Assembly (NCBI GenBank): GCA_025359085.1
Contig: JANYHL010000095.1
Span: 1-51,637 of the forward strand
Direction of reading: 5' to 3'
DNA: 51,637 bases
Origin: Gammaproteobacteria bacterium
GTDB taxonomy: Bacteria; Pseudomonadota; Gammaproteobacteria; Burkholderiales; Burkholderiaceae_C
Part shown: positions 39,534 to 48,462 of the stretch, piece after piece
Layout of the letters: the number at the start of each line of letters is the position of its first letter
Numbering within the stretch: position 1 is the stretch's first letter
The notes under the pieces: model-generated
Seen by the model: only the letters and a program-made list of their open reading frames with translations
Told to the model about the DNA's origin: nothing
Databases searched by the model: none
Position numbers and translations under genes: made by a program

Positions 39534-39653
39534 CCAAAAAAAAGGCGGTGCCCGGCAGCGGGCAAGAACTCGGGCGTGGCGCAGCCGTGGCAGGGTCGGC
39601 ATCGGGCGCATTGTAGTGGCCGTTTTTTTCAGTGCCCAGGCAGCGCCAGGGGC

Positions 39654-39667
39654 TTGATGTTCATCAA
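39654..39667 (+). promoter_or_regulatory. Perfect FNR/ANR box before the DksA-like gene
   Basis: TTGATGTTCATCAA is an exact match to TTGAT-N4-ATCAA, the consensus of FNR/ANR oxygen regulators. It lies 56 bases upstream of the ATG at 39724. A CATGAT at 39690-39695 (four of six -10 matches) gives a start site near 39702, so the box would centre at -41.5, the standard class II activator position. Regulation is inferred. Confidence 0.6.
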
Positions 39668-39723
39668 AGTTTGTTCGGATGAGGCGGCGCATGATGACAA
39701 TTCATCGCCACGGAGCTTTTCTC

Positions 39724-40101
39724 ATGTCCCCACAACACCATGCCGCCTACAAAGACCAATTGCTAAGCCAACGCGCCAGCTTGATGACCCAACTCAGCGA
39801 CCTGCGCGGCGGCACGGTCGGGCGGGCCGAGGCGTCCAGCGAGCATTTTGGCCAGCAGCAAGACTCCACCGCGCAAGTGAACAGTGCGCGCGAGCTCGAG
39901 TTCGCGCTCGATGCGCATGACAGCGAAGAGCTTGAGCGGGTGAACGCGGCGCTGCGTCGGATCGAGGACGGCAGCTACGGTTCATGCGTCGACTGCGGCG
40001 TGGAAATTCCGCCCGCCCGACTGCAGGCGGCGCCGGATGCGCTGCGTTGCATCGCGTGCCAGGAGAAGCTTGAAAAGCGCCAGGCCCAACGGGCCCCATA
40101 A
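39724..40101 (+). CDS. DksA/TraR-type zinc-finger protein
   Basis: A 125-residue TraR/DksA-family protein. The N-terminal helical part contains YKDQLLSQRASLMTQLSDL and the linker ARELEFALDAHDSEELERV. The C-terminus has the zinc finger CVDCGVEIPPARLQAAPDAL followed by CIAC. Family members bind RNA polymerase's secondary channel and modulate promoters, often under stress. The ATG at 39724 has GGAG eight bases upstream and fits the promoter layout. It is shorter than housekeeping DksA (about 150), so it is probably a paralogue. Confidence 0.85.
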   Translation: MSPQHHAAYKDQLLSQRASLMTQLSDLRGGTVGRAEASSEHFGQQQDSTAQVNSARELEFALDAHDSEELERVNAALRRIEDGSYGSCVDCGVEIPPARLQAAPDALRCIACQEKLEKRQAQRAP

Positions 40102-40140
40102 GCCCAACACGCCCGAGCGGCCTGCTATCCTGCAAAGGCC

Positions 40141-40743
40141 ATGAATTACACCTTTGCCTCGGCCACCATCCTGCTGATCCTGATCACCGACCCGATCGGC
40201 AACATTCCGATCTTTGCCAATGCGCTCAAGCATGTGGCGCCCGAGCGGCGGCCCTGGGTCATTTTGCGCGAGGTGTTGATTGCCTTCGTGCTGCTGCTGA
40301 CTTTCATGTTTGTCGGCAGCGGTTTTTTGCGGGTGATGAATTTGAGCGAACTGTCGCTGCAAATTGGCGGCGGCGTGATTTTGTTCCTGATCGCACTGCG
40401 CATGATTTTCCCGCCGCCCAAGTTCGATGTGCCCGAGGAGCTGCATGAACCGCTGATCGTGCCGTTGGCGATTCCGGCGATTGCAGGGCCGTCGGCGCTG
40501 GCCACGGTGTTGCTGCTGGTGTCCCAAGCCCCTGAAAAACGCCTGGAATGGATTGCCGCCCTGTGCGTCACCATGACGGTGAGCGCGGTGGTGCTGGTGC
40601 TGGCCGAGCGCATTCAGCGCGTGGCGGGTGACCGCTTTGTGGTGGCACTGGAGCGCCTGATGGGACTGGTGCTGGTGGCGGTGGCGATCGAGATGATGCT
40701 GCGCGGCGTTAAAACCTTTGCCGGGCAGCTGGCAAGCGCTTGA
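40141..40743 (+). CDS. MarC-family membrane protein
   Basis: A 200-residue inner-membrane protein with about six helices. The MarC/YhgN signature includes LILITDPIGNIPIF near the start, IGGGVILFLIALRMIF in the middle and PLAIPAIAGPSALATVLLL. The family is widespread and its function is unresolved; early reports of antibiotic resistance were not confirmed. It lies 39 bases after the DksA-like gene on the same strand. Confidence 0.88.
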   Translation: MNYTFASATILLILITDPIGNIPIFANALKHVAPERRPWVILREVLIAFVLLLTFMFVGSGFLRVMNLSELSLQIGGGVILFLIALRMIFPPPKFDVPEELHEPLIVPLAIPAIAGPSALATVLLLVSQAPEKRLEWIAALCVTMTVSAVVLVLAERIQRVAGDRFVVALERLMGLVLVAVAIEMMLRGVKTFAGQLASA

Positions 40744-40767
40744 TTCCGAGCGCCACCCGGCGTCCAT

Positions 40768-41772
40768 TCAAAGCGCTGTCGCGGCTTGCTCCAGCGGCCC
40801 GATTTCCTGCTCGATCGCGCCAAACACGCTCTGGCCGTCGCGGCCCTTCATCTCGATGCGGAGGGTGTCGCCAAATTTCATGAACTCGGTCAAGGGCTGG
40901 CCGTCCTGCAGCGTTTCCAGCGCACGTTTATCAGCGATGCAGCTGTAGCCGTGGCTGGCGTCGGCGTTGCTGACAGCGCCCGAGCCGATGATGCAACCAG
41001 CGCGCAGCCGACGTGTTTGGCACAGGTGCGCGATCAGTTGACCAAAATGAAAACGCATCTCCGGCCCGGCCTCACACACGCCCACCTTGCGCCCGTTCCA
41101 GCTGGTTTGCAGCGTCAGGTGCAGCCGACCCTGGGCCCAGGCTGCCCCCACTTCGTCGGGCGTCACCGCCACCGGGCTGAAGGCGGTGGCCGGGCGGCTC
41201 TGGAGCGGCCCGAATCCCTGCGCCAGCTCGGCCGGCAGCAACTGGCGCAAACTTAGCGCGTTGGCCAGCAACAGCAGCCGAACGCCATCGAGCGCCTGCG
41301 CCGGGCTCGCGCCCAAGCGCACGTCGCCGGTGATGACCGCCACCTCGGCTTCAAAATCGATACCATCGGCCTCGCTGGCAAACCGCACCTCGTCGCAGGG
41401 GCCCAGAAAATCGTCGCTGGCACCCTGGTACAGCACCGGACTGCTGGCTGCGCTGGTCGGACCGGGCAGCGTTTGCGGCTGGTGGTAAGCCGAGCCATTC
41501 ACCCATTGGCAGGCCCGCGGCAAGGGCGCCATGCATTGGCGCGGGTTGAACGGGAAGGGGTGGCGTCCCAGGCTGGCGCTGGCGCTGCTGTCGCGGGCCC
41601 GGTTGAGCGCGTCGTACAGGTCCTGCAGCTGAGGCGAGAGGAAGTTCCAGTCGTCCAGCACCTGCTGCAACTGGTGCGCGATGCCGGTCGCATAATGGGC
41701 AACGCTCAGATCGCGCGCGACGACGACCAGCTGGCCATCGCGTGAACCGTCTTTGTAGGTAGCAAGTTTCAT
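40768..41772 (-). CDS. Fumarylacetoacetate hydrolase family protein
   Basis: A 334-residue protein starting MKLATYKDGSRDGQLVVVA. It has the FAH-family core: DEVRFASEADGIDFEAEVAV, which contains metal-binding Glu residues, the helix-lined strands LQTSWNGRKVG, and GCIIGSGAVSN. Members hydrolyse C-C bonds or decarboxylate 2-oxo acids; fumarylacetoacetase itself is one possibility. No other aromatic-catabolism gene is nearby, so the reaction is undefined. It starts only 15 bases from a divergent DUF3108 gene. Confidence 0.88.
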   Translation of the reverse strand: MKLATYKDGSRDGQLVVVARDLSVAHYATGIAHQLQQVLDDWNFLSPQLQDLYDALNRARDSSASASLGRHPFPFNPRQCMAPLPRACQWVNGSAYHQPQTLPGPTSAASSPVLYQGASDDFLGPCDEVRFASEADGIDFEAEVAVITGDVRLGASPAQALDGVRLLLLANALSLRQLLPAELAQGFGPLQSRPATAFSPVAVTPDEVGAAWAQGRLHLTLQTSWNGRKVGVCEAGPEMRFHFGQLIAHLCQTRRLRAGCIIGSGAVSNADASHGYSCIADKRALETLQDGQPLTEFMKFGDTLRIEMKGRDGQSVFGAIEQEIGPLEQAATAL

Positions 41773-41787
41773 GGGGAATACGGGTCA

Positions 41788-42843
41788 ATGGCAAGTGTAA
41801 ATTCTGTATTTTCGTTCAAGGTGCTGAGCGCCATCACGGCGGCGGTGCTGGCGGTGCATCTGGCCGCCTTGCAGGTCAGCCCGACGGTCCTGCGCCCGCG
41901 CCAGGCCGAACAGCCCCCGCATACGTTCATGACACGCTCGATTGAACCGGTTGCCACCCCATTGGCAGCGCCGCCCGTCATTGGCAGCGTGGCGGCGACG
42001 GCGCCCCTGGACCGGCGGACCCGGTCCGCCCGCACAAGACCACCACCCGCCGCCGACGCCGCGCCAGGGCCGGTCGCCGCGGAGCAAGCAGCCTCCAGCC
42101 GAGCGCAAGATGCCACGGCACCCGACCCAGCCGGGATGAGCGCGGAGCACCTGGCCTTGGCGCCGGGCCAAGCGCCCCCGCCACAGGAGCCGACACTGGC
42201 GGTCGTTGCCGACAAGCTGCCCCGCCCGGTGCGTCTGAAATACCGGGTGCTGGCCAATAAATTCCCCTATCGGCTTGACGCCGAACTGCTGTGGCAGCAG
42301 ACAGGCGAGCAGTACGAAGCCCAACTCGAAATCAGCGCTTTCGGCCAGACGCGCGTGCAGACCAGCCGCGGCCAGATCACGCCGCAAGGCCTGGCGCCGC
42401 TGCGTTTTTCTGACAAATTCCGCAGCGAAGTCGCCGCCCACTTTAACCGCGCACAAGGCAAGGTCACGTTCAGCGCCAACACGCCGGACGTTGCGCTGCT
42501 GGCGGGTGCCCAGGACCGCTTGAGCGTGCTGGTACAACTTGCCGCCATGCTGGCCAGCGCCCCGCAACGCTACCCGCAGGCCAGCACGATCACCATTCAG
42601 ACCATCGGCCCACGCGCTGCCGATAGCTGGCGGTTTACCGTGGGCGAGCCGGAAACGCTCGCCTTGCCGGGGGGCCAGCAAGCCACCTTGAAATTGGTGC
42701 GCAACCCGCGTGAAGCGTTTGACCAGAAGGTGGAGCTCTGGCTGGCGCCGGCGCTGGGCTATTTGCCGGCGCGCATCCGCATCACCGAAGCCAATGGTGA
42801 CTTTGTGGACCAGCAGTGGCTGGCGAGCGAGCCGAAAATCTAA
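41788..42843 (+). CDS. DUF3108 periplasmic protein
   Basis: A 351-residue protein. An N-terminal hydrophobic anchor (LSAITAAVLAVHLAALQ) is followed by about 100 residues rich in Pro, Ala and Arg. The DUF3108 domain begins near residue 145: RLKYRVLANKFPYRLDAELLW, ISAFGQTRVQTSRGQI, PLRFSDKFRSE, and the end ARIRITEANGDFVDQQW. It is probably anchored in the inner membrane and exposed to the periplasm. Function is unknown. Divergent from the FAH-family gene by only 15 bases. Confidence 0.8.
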   Translation: MASVNSVFSFKVLSAITAAVLAVHLAALQVSPTVLRPRQAEQPPHTFMTRSIEPVATPLAAPPVIGSVAATAPLDRRTRSARTRPPPAADAAPGPVAAEQAASSRAQDATAPDPAGMSAEHLALAPGQAPPPQEPTLAVVADKLPRPVRLKYRVLANKFPYRLDAELLWQQTGEQYEAQLEISAFGQTRVQTSRGQITPQGLAPLRFSDKFRSEVAAHFNRAQGKVTFSANTPDVALLAGAQDRLSVLVQLAAMLASAPQRYPQASTITIQTIGPRAADSWRFTVGEPETLALPGGQQATLKLVRNPREAFDQKVELWLAPALGYLPARIRITEANGDFVDQQWLASEPKI

Positions 42844-42914
42844 CCCCGGACCCTTGAAATCGCCATCTTCCCTGCCATCTGCAGGGCATAGACGTTTAAG
42901 GGATAATTCTGACC

Positions 42915-43226
42915 ATGCACACGCTTTACGACTCTGACACCTACTCTGTGACGCACATGCTGGCCAACGCCATGGTCACCGATGCCACGCCAGAGCTGAG
43001 CCGCGATCGCACTGAGCCGGTGCGGATGGCGCCCACGCTGGCACGCCATGGCTTCGAAATCGTGGACAAACGCGCCAACAAAGAGGTCTACCTGGACGGC
43101 TCCTGGGCCGAGTTGTTCCAGCAGCACATTTCGGCCTGGCAACAAAACACCCCGACCCAGGAAGAGGTGGAAGACACGCTGGAGCAGTATGCCGAGCTGG
43201 CACAAAATCCGGTGCTGGTGCACTGA
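42915..43226 (+). CDS. DUF3567 family protein
   Basis: A 103-residue cytoplasmic protein with the DUF3567 family pattern: LYDSDTYSVTHMLAN, the central RHGFEIVDKRANKEVYLDGS, and WAELFQQHISAWQQNTPTQE. The family occurs in Betaproteobacteria, and its function is unknown. Neighbouring genes give no clear clue. Confidence 0.85.
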   Translation: MHTLYDSDTYSVTHMLANAMVTDATPELSRDRTEPVRMAPTLARHGFEIVDKRANKEVYLDGSWAELFQQHISAWQQNTPTQEEVEDTLEQYAELAQNPVLVH

Positions 43227-43278
43227 GGCCGCGCGGGGCGCCCCCCGGCGCCTCTGCCGGGTGCCAGCGCTTGGCTTG

Positions 43279-44136
43279 ATGGCCGCCCGACCTCTCGCAG
43301 CCGCGATGGCGGTGTTGGCAGTGCTGGGCTGCACCGTCCCGGCCCACGAGGCCGCTCTCCCCGCCCTTGATCCGGTCGGCCAACTGCAACGGCTGCTGCC
43401 CGCTGACATCATTTTTTTGGGTGAACAGCATGACGTCCCTGAGCATCAGCGGATCCAGCGCGTGGTGGTCGAGGCATTGGCCCGCCAACAAGCACTGGCG
43501 GCGCTGGCGCTGGAAATGGCCAGCCAGGGCCAGTCGACCGCAACACTTGGCCCGCAGGCCAGCGAGGAGCAAGTGCGCGCCGCCCTGCAGTGGAACAACC
43601 ACGGCTGGCCGTGGAGCGACTACGCCCCGGCGGTGATGGCGGCGGTGCGCGCGGGCATACCGGTGCTGGGTGCCAATCTGCCCAAAGACCGCCTGGCGCA
43701 AACCATGAAGGACACCGGCTTGGACGCATTGTTGTCGGGCGCGGCGCTGCAGGCGCAACAGGAAAGAGTGAGCGAGGGTCACTGTAATCTGTTGCCGCAA
43801 GATCAGATCGCACCCATGACGCGCATCCAGATTGCGCGCGATGTGGCCATGGCGCAAACCATTGCGCAGGCGACGCGCCCCGGCCAAACCGTGTTGCTGC
43901 TGGCCGGCGCCAGCCATGGGGATCGCCGCCTGGGGGTGCCACTGCACCTGCCCCGGCACTTGAGGGTGAAAACGATACTGCTGCAGGCCGGGTCGGCCGC
44001 CGAAGACACTGAACATGCCGACCAGTTCGACCAGACCTGGCCGACGCAAGCAGCACCCGTGAAGGACTATTGCGCTGACTTCATTCAGCAGCGCAGCGCG
44101 GCGGCCGCTGCAGCCAAGTCGAAAAAGGAGCCTTGA
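43279..44136 (+). CDS. ChaN-family lipoprotein
   Basis: A 285-residue protein with a signal peptide ending in a lipobox (VLAVLGC). It matches the ChaN/TIKI-like family: IIFLGEQHDVPEHQ near the start, ALALEMASQGQS, HGWPWSDYAPAVMAA, and a later LLAGASHGDRRLGVP. ChaN binds haem at the outer membrane in Campylobacter and E. coli; activity here is inferred. An in-frame GTG at 43261 is another possible start. purU follows on the same strand after 20 bases. Confidence 0.83.
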   Translation: MAARPLAAAMAVLAVLGCTVPAHEAALPALDPVGQLQRLLPADIIFLGEQHDVPEHQRIQRVVVEALARQQALAALALEMASQGQSTATLGPQASEEQVRAALQWNNHGWPWSDYAPAVMAAVRAGIPVLGANLPKDRLAQTMKDTGLDALLSGAALQAQQERVSEGHCNLLPQDQIAPMTRIQIARDVAMAQTIAQATRPGQTVLLLAGASHGDRRLGVPLHLPRHLRVKTILLQAGSAAEDTEHADQFDQTWPTQAAPVKDYCADFIQQRSAAAAAAKSKKEP

Positions 44137-44156
44137 GCCCTGCGACAATCAACCGC

Positions 44157-45005
44157 ATGAATCCTGTTTACATATTGACTCTCTCCTGCCCGGACCGCCT
44201 CGGACTGGTGCACGCGGTGTCTGGCTTCTTGCTGGAACACGCGGGCAATATTGAAGAAGCGGCCCAATACAACGACGCAGACACCGGCCTGTTCTTCATG
44301 CGGGTGCAGTTTGCCTGCGCGCAGGCGACGCAGGAGGAGCTCAACGGCCATTTGAGCGCCTTTGCCCAGCCCTTTGAAATGCAGTGGCGCCTGCACGCAC
44401 GCGCGCAGCCCATGCGCACCGTCATCCTGGTCAGCAAGGAAGGCCATTGCCTCAACGACCTGCTGTTTCGCTGGAAAAGTGGCCTGCTGCCGATCGACAT
44501 TCGCGCCATCATCTCGAATCACCGCGAGTTTTATCAACTTGCCGCCAGCTACAACGTGCCGTTTCATCACCTGCCCGTGACTGCCGCCACCAAGCCACAG
44601 GTCGAGGCCCGGCAGTATGAAATCATTCAGGCCGAAGCGGCCGAACTGGTGGTGCTGGCGCGCTACATGCAGGTCTTGAGCGACGATCTGTGCCGCAAAC
44701 TCTCGGGCGCGGCCATCAATATCCACCACTCGTTTTTGCCCAGCTTCAAAGGCGCCCGGCCCTACTACCAGGCGCATGACCGCGGCGTGAAGCTGATCGG
44801 CGCCACCGCCCACTATGTGACCGCGGCCCTGGACGAAGGCCCGATCATCGAGCAGGATGTGGCGCGCGTGGACCACAGCAAGACGGTGGAAGACCTGACG
44901 GCCTTGGGACGCGACACCGAAAGCCAGGTGCTGGCGCGCGCCGTCAAGTGGCACAGCGAGCACCGGGTGCTGATCAACGGTCACAAAACCGTGATTTTCA
45001 AGTAA
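44157..45005 (+). CDS. purU: Formyltetrahydrofolate deformylase
   Basis: Hydrolyses 10-formyltetrahydrofolate to tetrahydrofolate and formate, balancing one-carbon pools. The 282-residue protein has an N-terminal ACT domain (LTLSCPDRLGLVHAVSGFLL). The C-terminal formyltransferase fold carries INIHHSFLPSFKGARPYYQA, GVKLIGATAHYVT, LDEGPIIEQD and RVDHSKTVEDL. The start gives MNPVYILTLSC; longer frames run back into the ChaN gene region. It is convergent with an enoyl-CoA hydratase gene. Confidence 0.95.
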   Translation: MNPVYILTLSCPDRLGLVHAVSGFLLEHAGNIEEAAQYNDADTGLFFMRVQFACAQATQEELNGHLSAFAQPFEMQWRLHARAQPMRTVILVSKEGHCLNDLLFRWKSGLLPIDIRAIISNHREFYQLAASYNVPFHHLPVTAATKPQVEARQYEIIQAEAAELVVLARYMQVLSDDLCRKLSGAAINIHHSFLPSFKGARPYYQAHDRGVKLIGATAHYVTAALDEGPIIEQDVARVDHSKTVEDLTALGRDTESQVLARAVKWHSEHRVLINGHKTVIFK

Positions 45006-45038
45006 GCACCACAACAGCCGCTGTGGGCGCGGGCCGGC

Positions 45039-45830
45039 TCAGGCGCCTGTGCCCGACGGGCGCTGCGTGTAGTGCGCCTGGCGTTTTTGCAGAAAAGCCG
45101 CAATACCTTCCTGGGCATCCGGTGTCATGGCGGCCGTTGCCATCAACTCGCAAGCCAACGCGTAGGCCTGCCCCTGCGGCAAACCGACCTGCCGGTAAAA
45201 GCCCTGTTTGCCCATCGCCTTGGACAGCGCGCTGCCGCGGGTGGCACGGCTGATCAGATCAAGCGTGGCGGCATCGAGGTGATCGGCCGGCACGGCGCGG
45301 TTGATCAGGCCCCAGTCCACGGCGGTGGCGGCATCAATCGCGTCGCCCGTCAGCGCCATCTCCAGCGCCCGTTTGCGGCCGATATTGCGCGCCACGGCCA
45401 CCAGCGGCGTGTGACAAAACAAGCCGCCCTTGCCGCCCGGAATGGCAAAGCCGGCGGTGTCAGCGGCAATCGCCAGGTCGCAACTGGCCACCAGCTGGCA
45501 GCCGGCCGCCGTCGCCAGCGCGTGCACCTTGGCAATCACCGGCTGCGGCATCGCCTGGATGGCGTCCATCATCTCGGTGCAAACCGTAAAGAGTTCACGC
45601 GCCTGCGCCAGTGTGGCACCGGCCATGTCGCCAAAGTTATGCCCGGCGCTGAAAACCGGGCCGTTGGCCGCCAGGATCACACCCAGAGCGTCACTCTGCC
45701 CCACGGCTCGCAAGGCCTGCGTCAACTCCAGCAGGACGGGCAGCGCCAGCGCGTTGCGCTTCTCGGGCCGATTCAGGGTGAGGGTGGTGATGGGGCCGCT
45801 GGAGGAGAGTAGCAAATGTTGGTAGTTCAT
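45039..45830 (-). CDS. Enoyl-CoA hydratase/isomerase family protein
   Basis: A 263-residue crotonase-fold protein. The oxyanion-hole segments are visible as VFSAGHNFGDM and AAGCQLVASCDLAIAAD, followed by GKGGLFCHTPLVAVAR. NRPEKRNALALPVL is the N-terminal signature. It resembles the ECHDC3-like group, which has lost or changed the classical catalytic glutamates in several members, so hydratase activity is not certain. No beta-oxidation partner is adjacent. Confidence 0.87.
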   Translation of the reverse strand: MNYQHLLLSSSGPITTLTLNRPEKRNALALPVLLELTQALRAVGQSDALGVILAANGPVFSAGHNFGDMAGATLAQARELFTVCTEMMDAIQAMPQPVIAKVHALATAAGCQLVASCDLAIAADTAGFAIPGGKGGLFCHTPLVAVARNIGRKRALEMALTGDAIDAATAVDWGLINRAVPADHLDAATLDLISRATRGSALSKAMGKQGFYRQVGLPQGQAYALACELMATAAMTPDAQEGIAAFLQKRQAHYTQRPSGTGA

Positions 45831-45857
45831 CAGGCCATTGTGGCCGTCCGGCCAGGA

Positions 45858-46721
45858 CTACGCAAGCGGTGGCGGCAAGGGCTGGCTGGCCATGGCTTGC
45901 CCGAGCCGAATCGCGCCGCCGGGCGACCAGGCGGGGTTGAACTGCAGCGCACCGGGCGGGAACAGAATCACCACGGTGGAGCCGAGCAGGAAGCGGCCCA
46001 TTTCCTCGCCTTGCTTGAGCTGGACCGACGCCGCGTCATAGTGCCACTCGCGCACCGCCCCGCCGCGCGGCGGGTTCACCACGCCGTGCCACACGGTGGC
46101 CATGCTGCCGACAATGGTGGCGCCCACCAGCACCAGCACAAACGGGCCGCGCGCGGACTCAAAGACGCAGACCACCCGCTCGTTGCGGGCAAACAGCCCC
46201 GGCACACCGCGGGCGGTGGTCGGGTTGACCGAAAACAGCGCACCCGGCACGTAGATCATGCGGCGCAACACGCCGTCGCACGGCATGTGAATGCGGTGGT
46301 AATCGCGCGGGCTCAGGTACAGCGTGGCAAAACTGCCATCGTCAAAGCGGGCCGCCAAGGCCGCATCGCCGCCCAGCAAGGCGGTGCTGCTGTAGTGGTG
46401 GCCCTTGGCCTGAAAAATCTGGTCGCGCTGCAGCGCACCAAACTGACTGATGGCGCCATCGACCGGGCAGATCAGCGCCGCGCTGGCGAGCGGTCGGGCG
46501 CCAGGCTGGAGCGCGCGGGTGAAGAACTCGTTGAAGGTGGCGTAGCTGGCCAGCTCCGGGTTGGCCGCTTCACTCATATTCACCTGGTAGCGCTGGACGA
46601 ACCAACCAATCAACCAGGTCGTGAATTTCCCGCCCCGGGCGCCCGCCACGCGCCCGGCCAGGACCGTCAGGGCCCGTTTGGGGAGCAGATACTGCGGCAG
46701 CACGGCAAGACGGTCGAACAT
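45858..46721 (-). CDS. psd: Phosphatidylserine decarboxylase proenzyme
   Basis: Makes phosphatidylethanolamine at the inner membrane. The 287-residue proenzyme self-cleaves in an LGST motif (residues 246-249, FLLGSTVV), with Ser248 becoming the pyruvoyl group of the small subunit. The other triad residues are Asp88 (PVDGAISQ) and His145 (YHRIHMP). The N-terminus holds TTWLIGWFVQRYQVNMSEA and TFNEFFTR. It is divergent from glcD across 226 bases with repeat copy G. Confidence 0.96.
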   Translation of the reverse strand: MFDRLAVLPQYLLPKRALTVLAGRVAGARGGKFTTWLIGWFVQRYQVNMSEAANPELASYATFNEFFTRALQPGARPLASAALICPVDGAISQFGALQRDQIFQAKGHHYSSTALLGGDAALAARFDDGSFATLYLSPRDYHRIHMPCDGVLRRMIYVPGALFSVNPTTARGVPGLFARNERVVCVFESARGPFVLVLVGATIVGSMATVWHGVVNPPRGGAVREWHYDAASVQLKQGEEMGRFLLGSTVVILFPPGALQFNPAWSPGGAIRLGQAMASQPLPPPLA

Positions 46722-46793
46722 AGGGGGCTACCGGTGGTTGGAATGGGCGGGATTGTACCCAGCGCGGCCCGCCCTTGCCGGTGAATTTATGAT

Positions 46794-46850
46794 AAATTAG
46801 GCTCTAGCCCTTGTCGCCATTGCGTAAGCAGCTATTTATTTAATAGTGTT
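46794..46850 (+). repeat. Dispersed intergenic repeat, copy G
   Basis: Reads AAATTAGGCTCTAGCCCTTG, then GCGTAAGCAGCTATTTATTT and AATAG. This is one of the best-preserved copies and shares GCGTAAGCAGCTATTT with copy A. It lies in the divergent gap between psd and glcD, with no gene 3' end in its direction. Confidence 0.8.
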
Positions 46851-46947
46851 CTTTGGGGTCACCCGGGCCGGGGAAATTAGGTCTGGCGCGCCGCCGGGCT
46901 TGGCCCTACAGTTGAACCCTTTATTGAATTGACGTGTGCCATCCACC

Positions 46948-48450
46948 ATGACTCCATCCGCTGCCGCCGAAGCATCAACATTGCTACAAAGATCAGAGCG
47001 TCAAACTCAAGTAGTTCGGGGGCTGGAGGCGGTTTTGCCGCGTCACGCGCTGCTCTGGAACGCGGAAGACACGACACCCTACGAATGCGACGGGCTGACC
47101 GCTTACCGGCAACGCCCGCTGGTGGTGGCCTTGCCGGAAACCCAAGCGCAAGTGCAGGCACTGCTGCGTACCTGCCACGCGCTTGACGTGCCGGTGGTGG
47201 CGCGCGGCGCCGGCACCGGCTTGTCGGGCGGCGCCATGCCGCACGCCCTGGGTGTCACGCTGTCGCTGGCGCGGTTCAACCAGATCATCAAGATCGACCC
47301 GGCGAGCCGCACAGCGAAAGTGCAATGTGGCGTGCGCAACCTGGCCATCAGCGACGCCGCGGCCGCCCACAATTTGTACTACGCGCCCGACCCCTCGAGC
47401 CAGATTGCCTGCACCATCGGCGGCAATGTGGCGGAAAACTCGGGCGGGGTGCACTGCCTGAAGTACGGCCTCACCCTGCACAACATCGTCAAGATCAAGG
47501 GCTTCACGATGGCCGGCGAGGCGGTTGAATTTGGCTCGGATGCGCTGGATGCGCCCGGCTATGACTTGATGAGCATCGTGATTGGCTCGGAGGGCATGCT
47601 GGCCGTCACCACCGAGGTCACCGTCAAGTTGATCCCGAAGCCGCAACTGGCACGTTGCATCATGGCCAGCTTTGACGATATCCGCAAAGCGGGCGATGCC
47701 GTGGCGGCCATCATTGCCGCGGGCATCATCCCGGCCGGACTGGAAATGATGGACAAGCCGATGACGGCGGCGGTTGAAGACTACGTGCACGCCGGCTACG
47801 ACCTGACGGCCGCGGCGATTTTGCTGTGCGAAAGCGACGGCACGCCGGAAGAGGTGGAAGAAGAAATCCAACGCATGAGCGCCGTGCTGCGCACGCACGG
47901 CGCCACCGCCATTGCCGTGAGCCGCGACGAGGCCGAGCGACTGAAATTCTGGAGCGGGCGCAAGAACGCTTTCCCGGCCAGCGGGCGCATCAGCCCCGAT
48001 TACATGTGCATGGACTCGACCATCCCGCGCAAGCGCCTGGCCGACATGCTGCTGGCGATCCAGCAGATGGAGAAGAAATACCGGTTGCGCTGCGCCAACG
48101 TATTCCATGCCGGCGACGGCAACCTGCATCCGCTGATTTTATTTGACGCCAACGACCCCGACCAATTGCACCGCTGCGAGTTGTTTGGCGCCGACATCCT
48201 GGAAACCAGCGTCGCCATGGGTGGCACCGTCACCGGCGAGCATGGCGTCGGCGTGGAAAAACTCAACTCCATGTGCGTGCAGTTCAGCGCCGCAGAAAAC
48301 GAACAGATGTTTGGCGTCAAGCGCGCGTTTGACCCCAAAGGCCTGCTGAACCCGGGCAAGGTCATTCCCACGCTGCAGCGCTGTGCCGAGTATGGCAAGA
48401 TGCTGGTGCGCGCCGGACAGCTCAAGCGCCCGGATCTGCCACGGTTCTAG
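46948..48450 (+). CDS. glcD: FAD-linked glycolate/lactate oxidase subunit (GlcD type)
   Basis: A 500-residue FAD oxidoreductase of the GlcD branch that oxidises glycolate or D-lactate. The PP-loop and FAD motif include VPVVARGAGTGLSGGAMPH, DPSSQIACTIGGNVAENSGG, and VIGSEGMLAVTTEVTVKLIP. The C-terminal domain has NVFHAGDGNLHPLILFD and GTVTGEHGVGVEKL. The ATG at 46948 was preferred to a GTG 12 bases upstream. No glcE or glcF is adjacent; instead lrgA-lrgB follow in the same direction. Confidence 0.92.
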   Translation: MTPSAAAEASTLLQRSERQTQVVRGLEAVLPRHALLWNAEDTTPYECDGLTAYRQRPLVVALPETQAQVQALLRTCHALDVPVVARGAGTGLSGGAMPHALGVTLSLARFNQIIKIDPASRTAKVQCGVRNLAISDAAAAHNLYYAPDPSSQIACTIGGNVAENSGGVHCLKYGLTLHNIVKIKGFTMAGEAVEFGSDALDAPGYDLMSIVIGSEGMLAVTTEVTVKLIPKPQLARCIMASFDDIRKAGDAVAAIIAAGIIPAGLEMMDKPMTAAVEDYVHAGYDLTAAAILLCESDGTPEEVEEEIQRMSAVLRTHGATAIAVSRDEAERLKFWSGRKNAFPASGRISPDYMCMDSTIPRKRLADMLLAIQQMEKKYRLRCANVFHAGDGNLHPLILFDANDPDQLHRCELFGADILETSVAMGGTVTGEHGVGVEKLNSMCVQFSAAENEQMFGVKRAFDPKGLLNPGKVIPTLQRCAEYGKMLVRAGQLKRPDLPRF

Positions 48451-48462
48451 CCGACAAGCAGC

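Larger units (their letters stand above)
39383..39723. other. Divergent intergenic region with a repeat copy and an FNR-like box
   Basis: About 340 bases between the copper chaperone and the DksA-like gene. Contents: dispersed repeat copy F (39480-39533) and a perfect FNR/ANR-type palindrome (39654-39667). A candidate -10 (CATGAT at 39690-39695) and a GGAG ribosome binding site lie before the DksA-like start. No gene was recognised. Confidence 0.65.
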
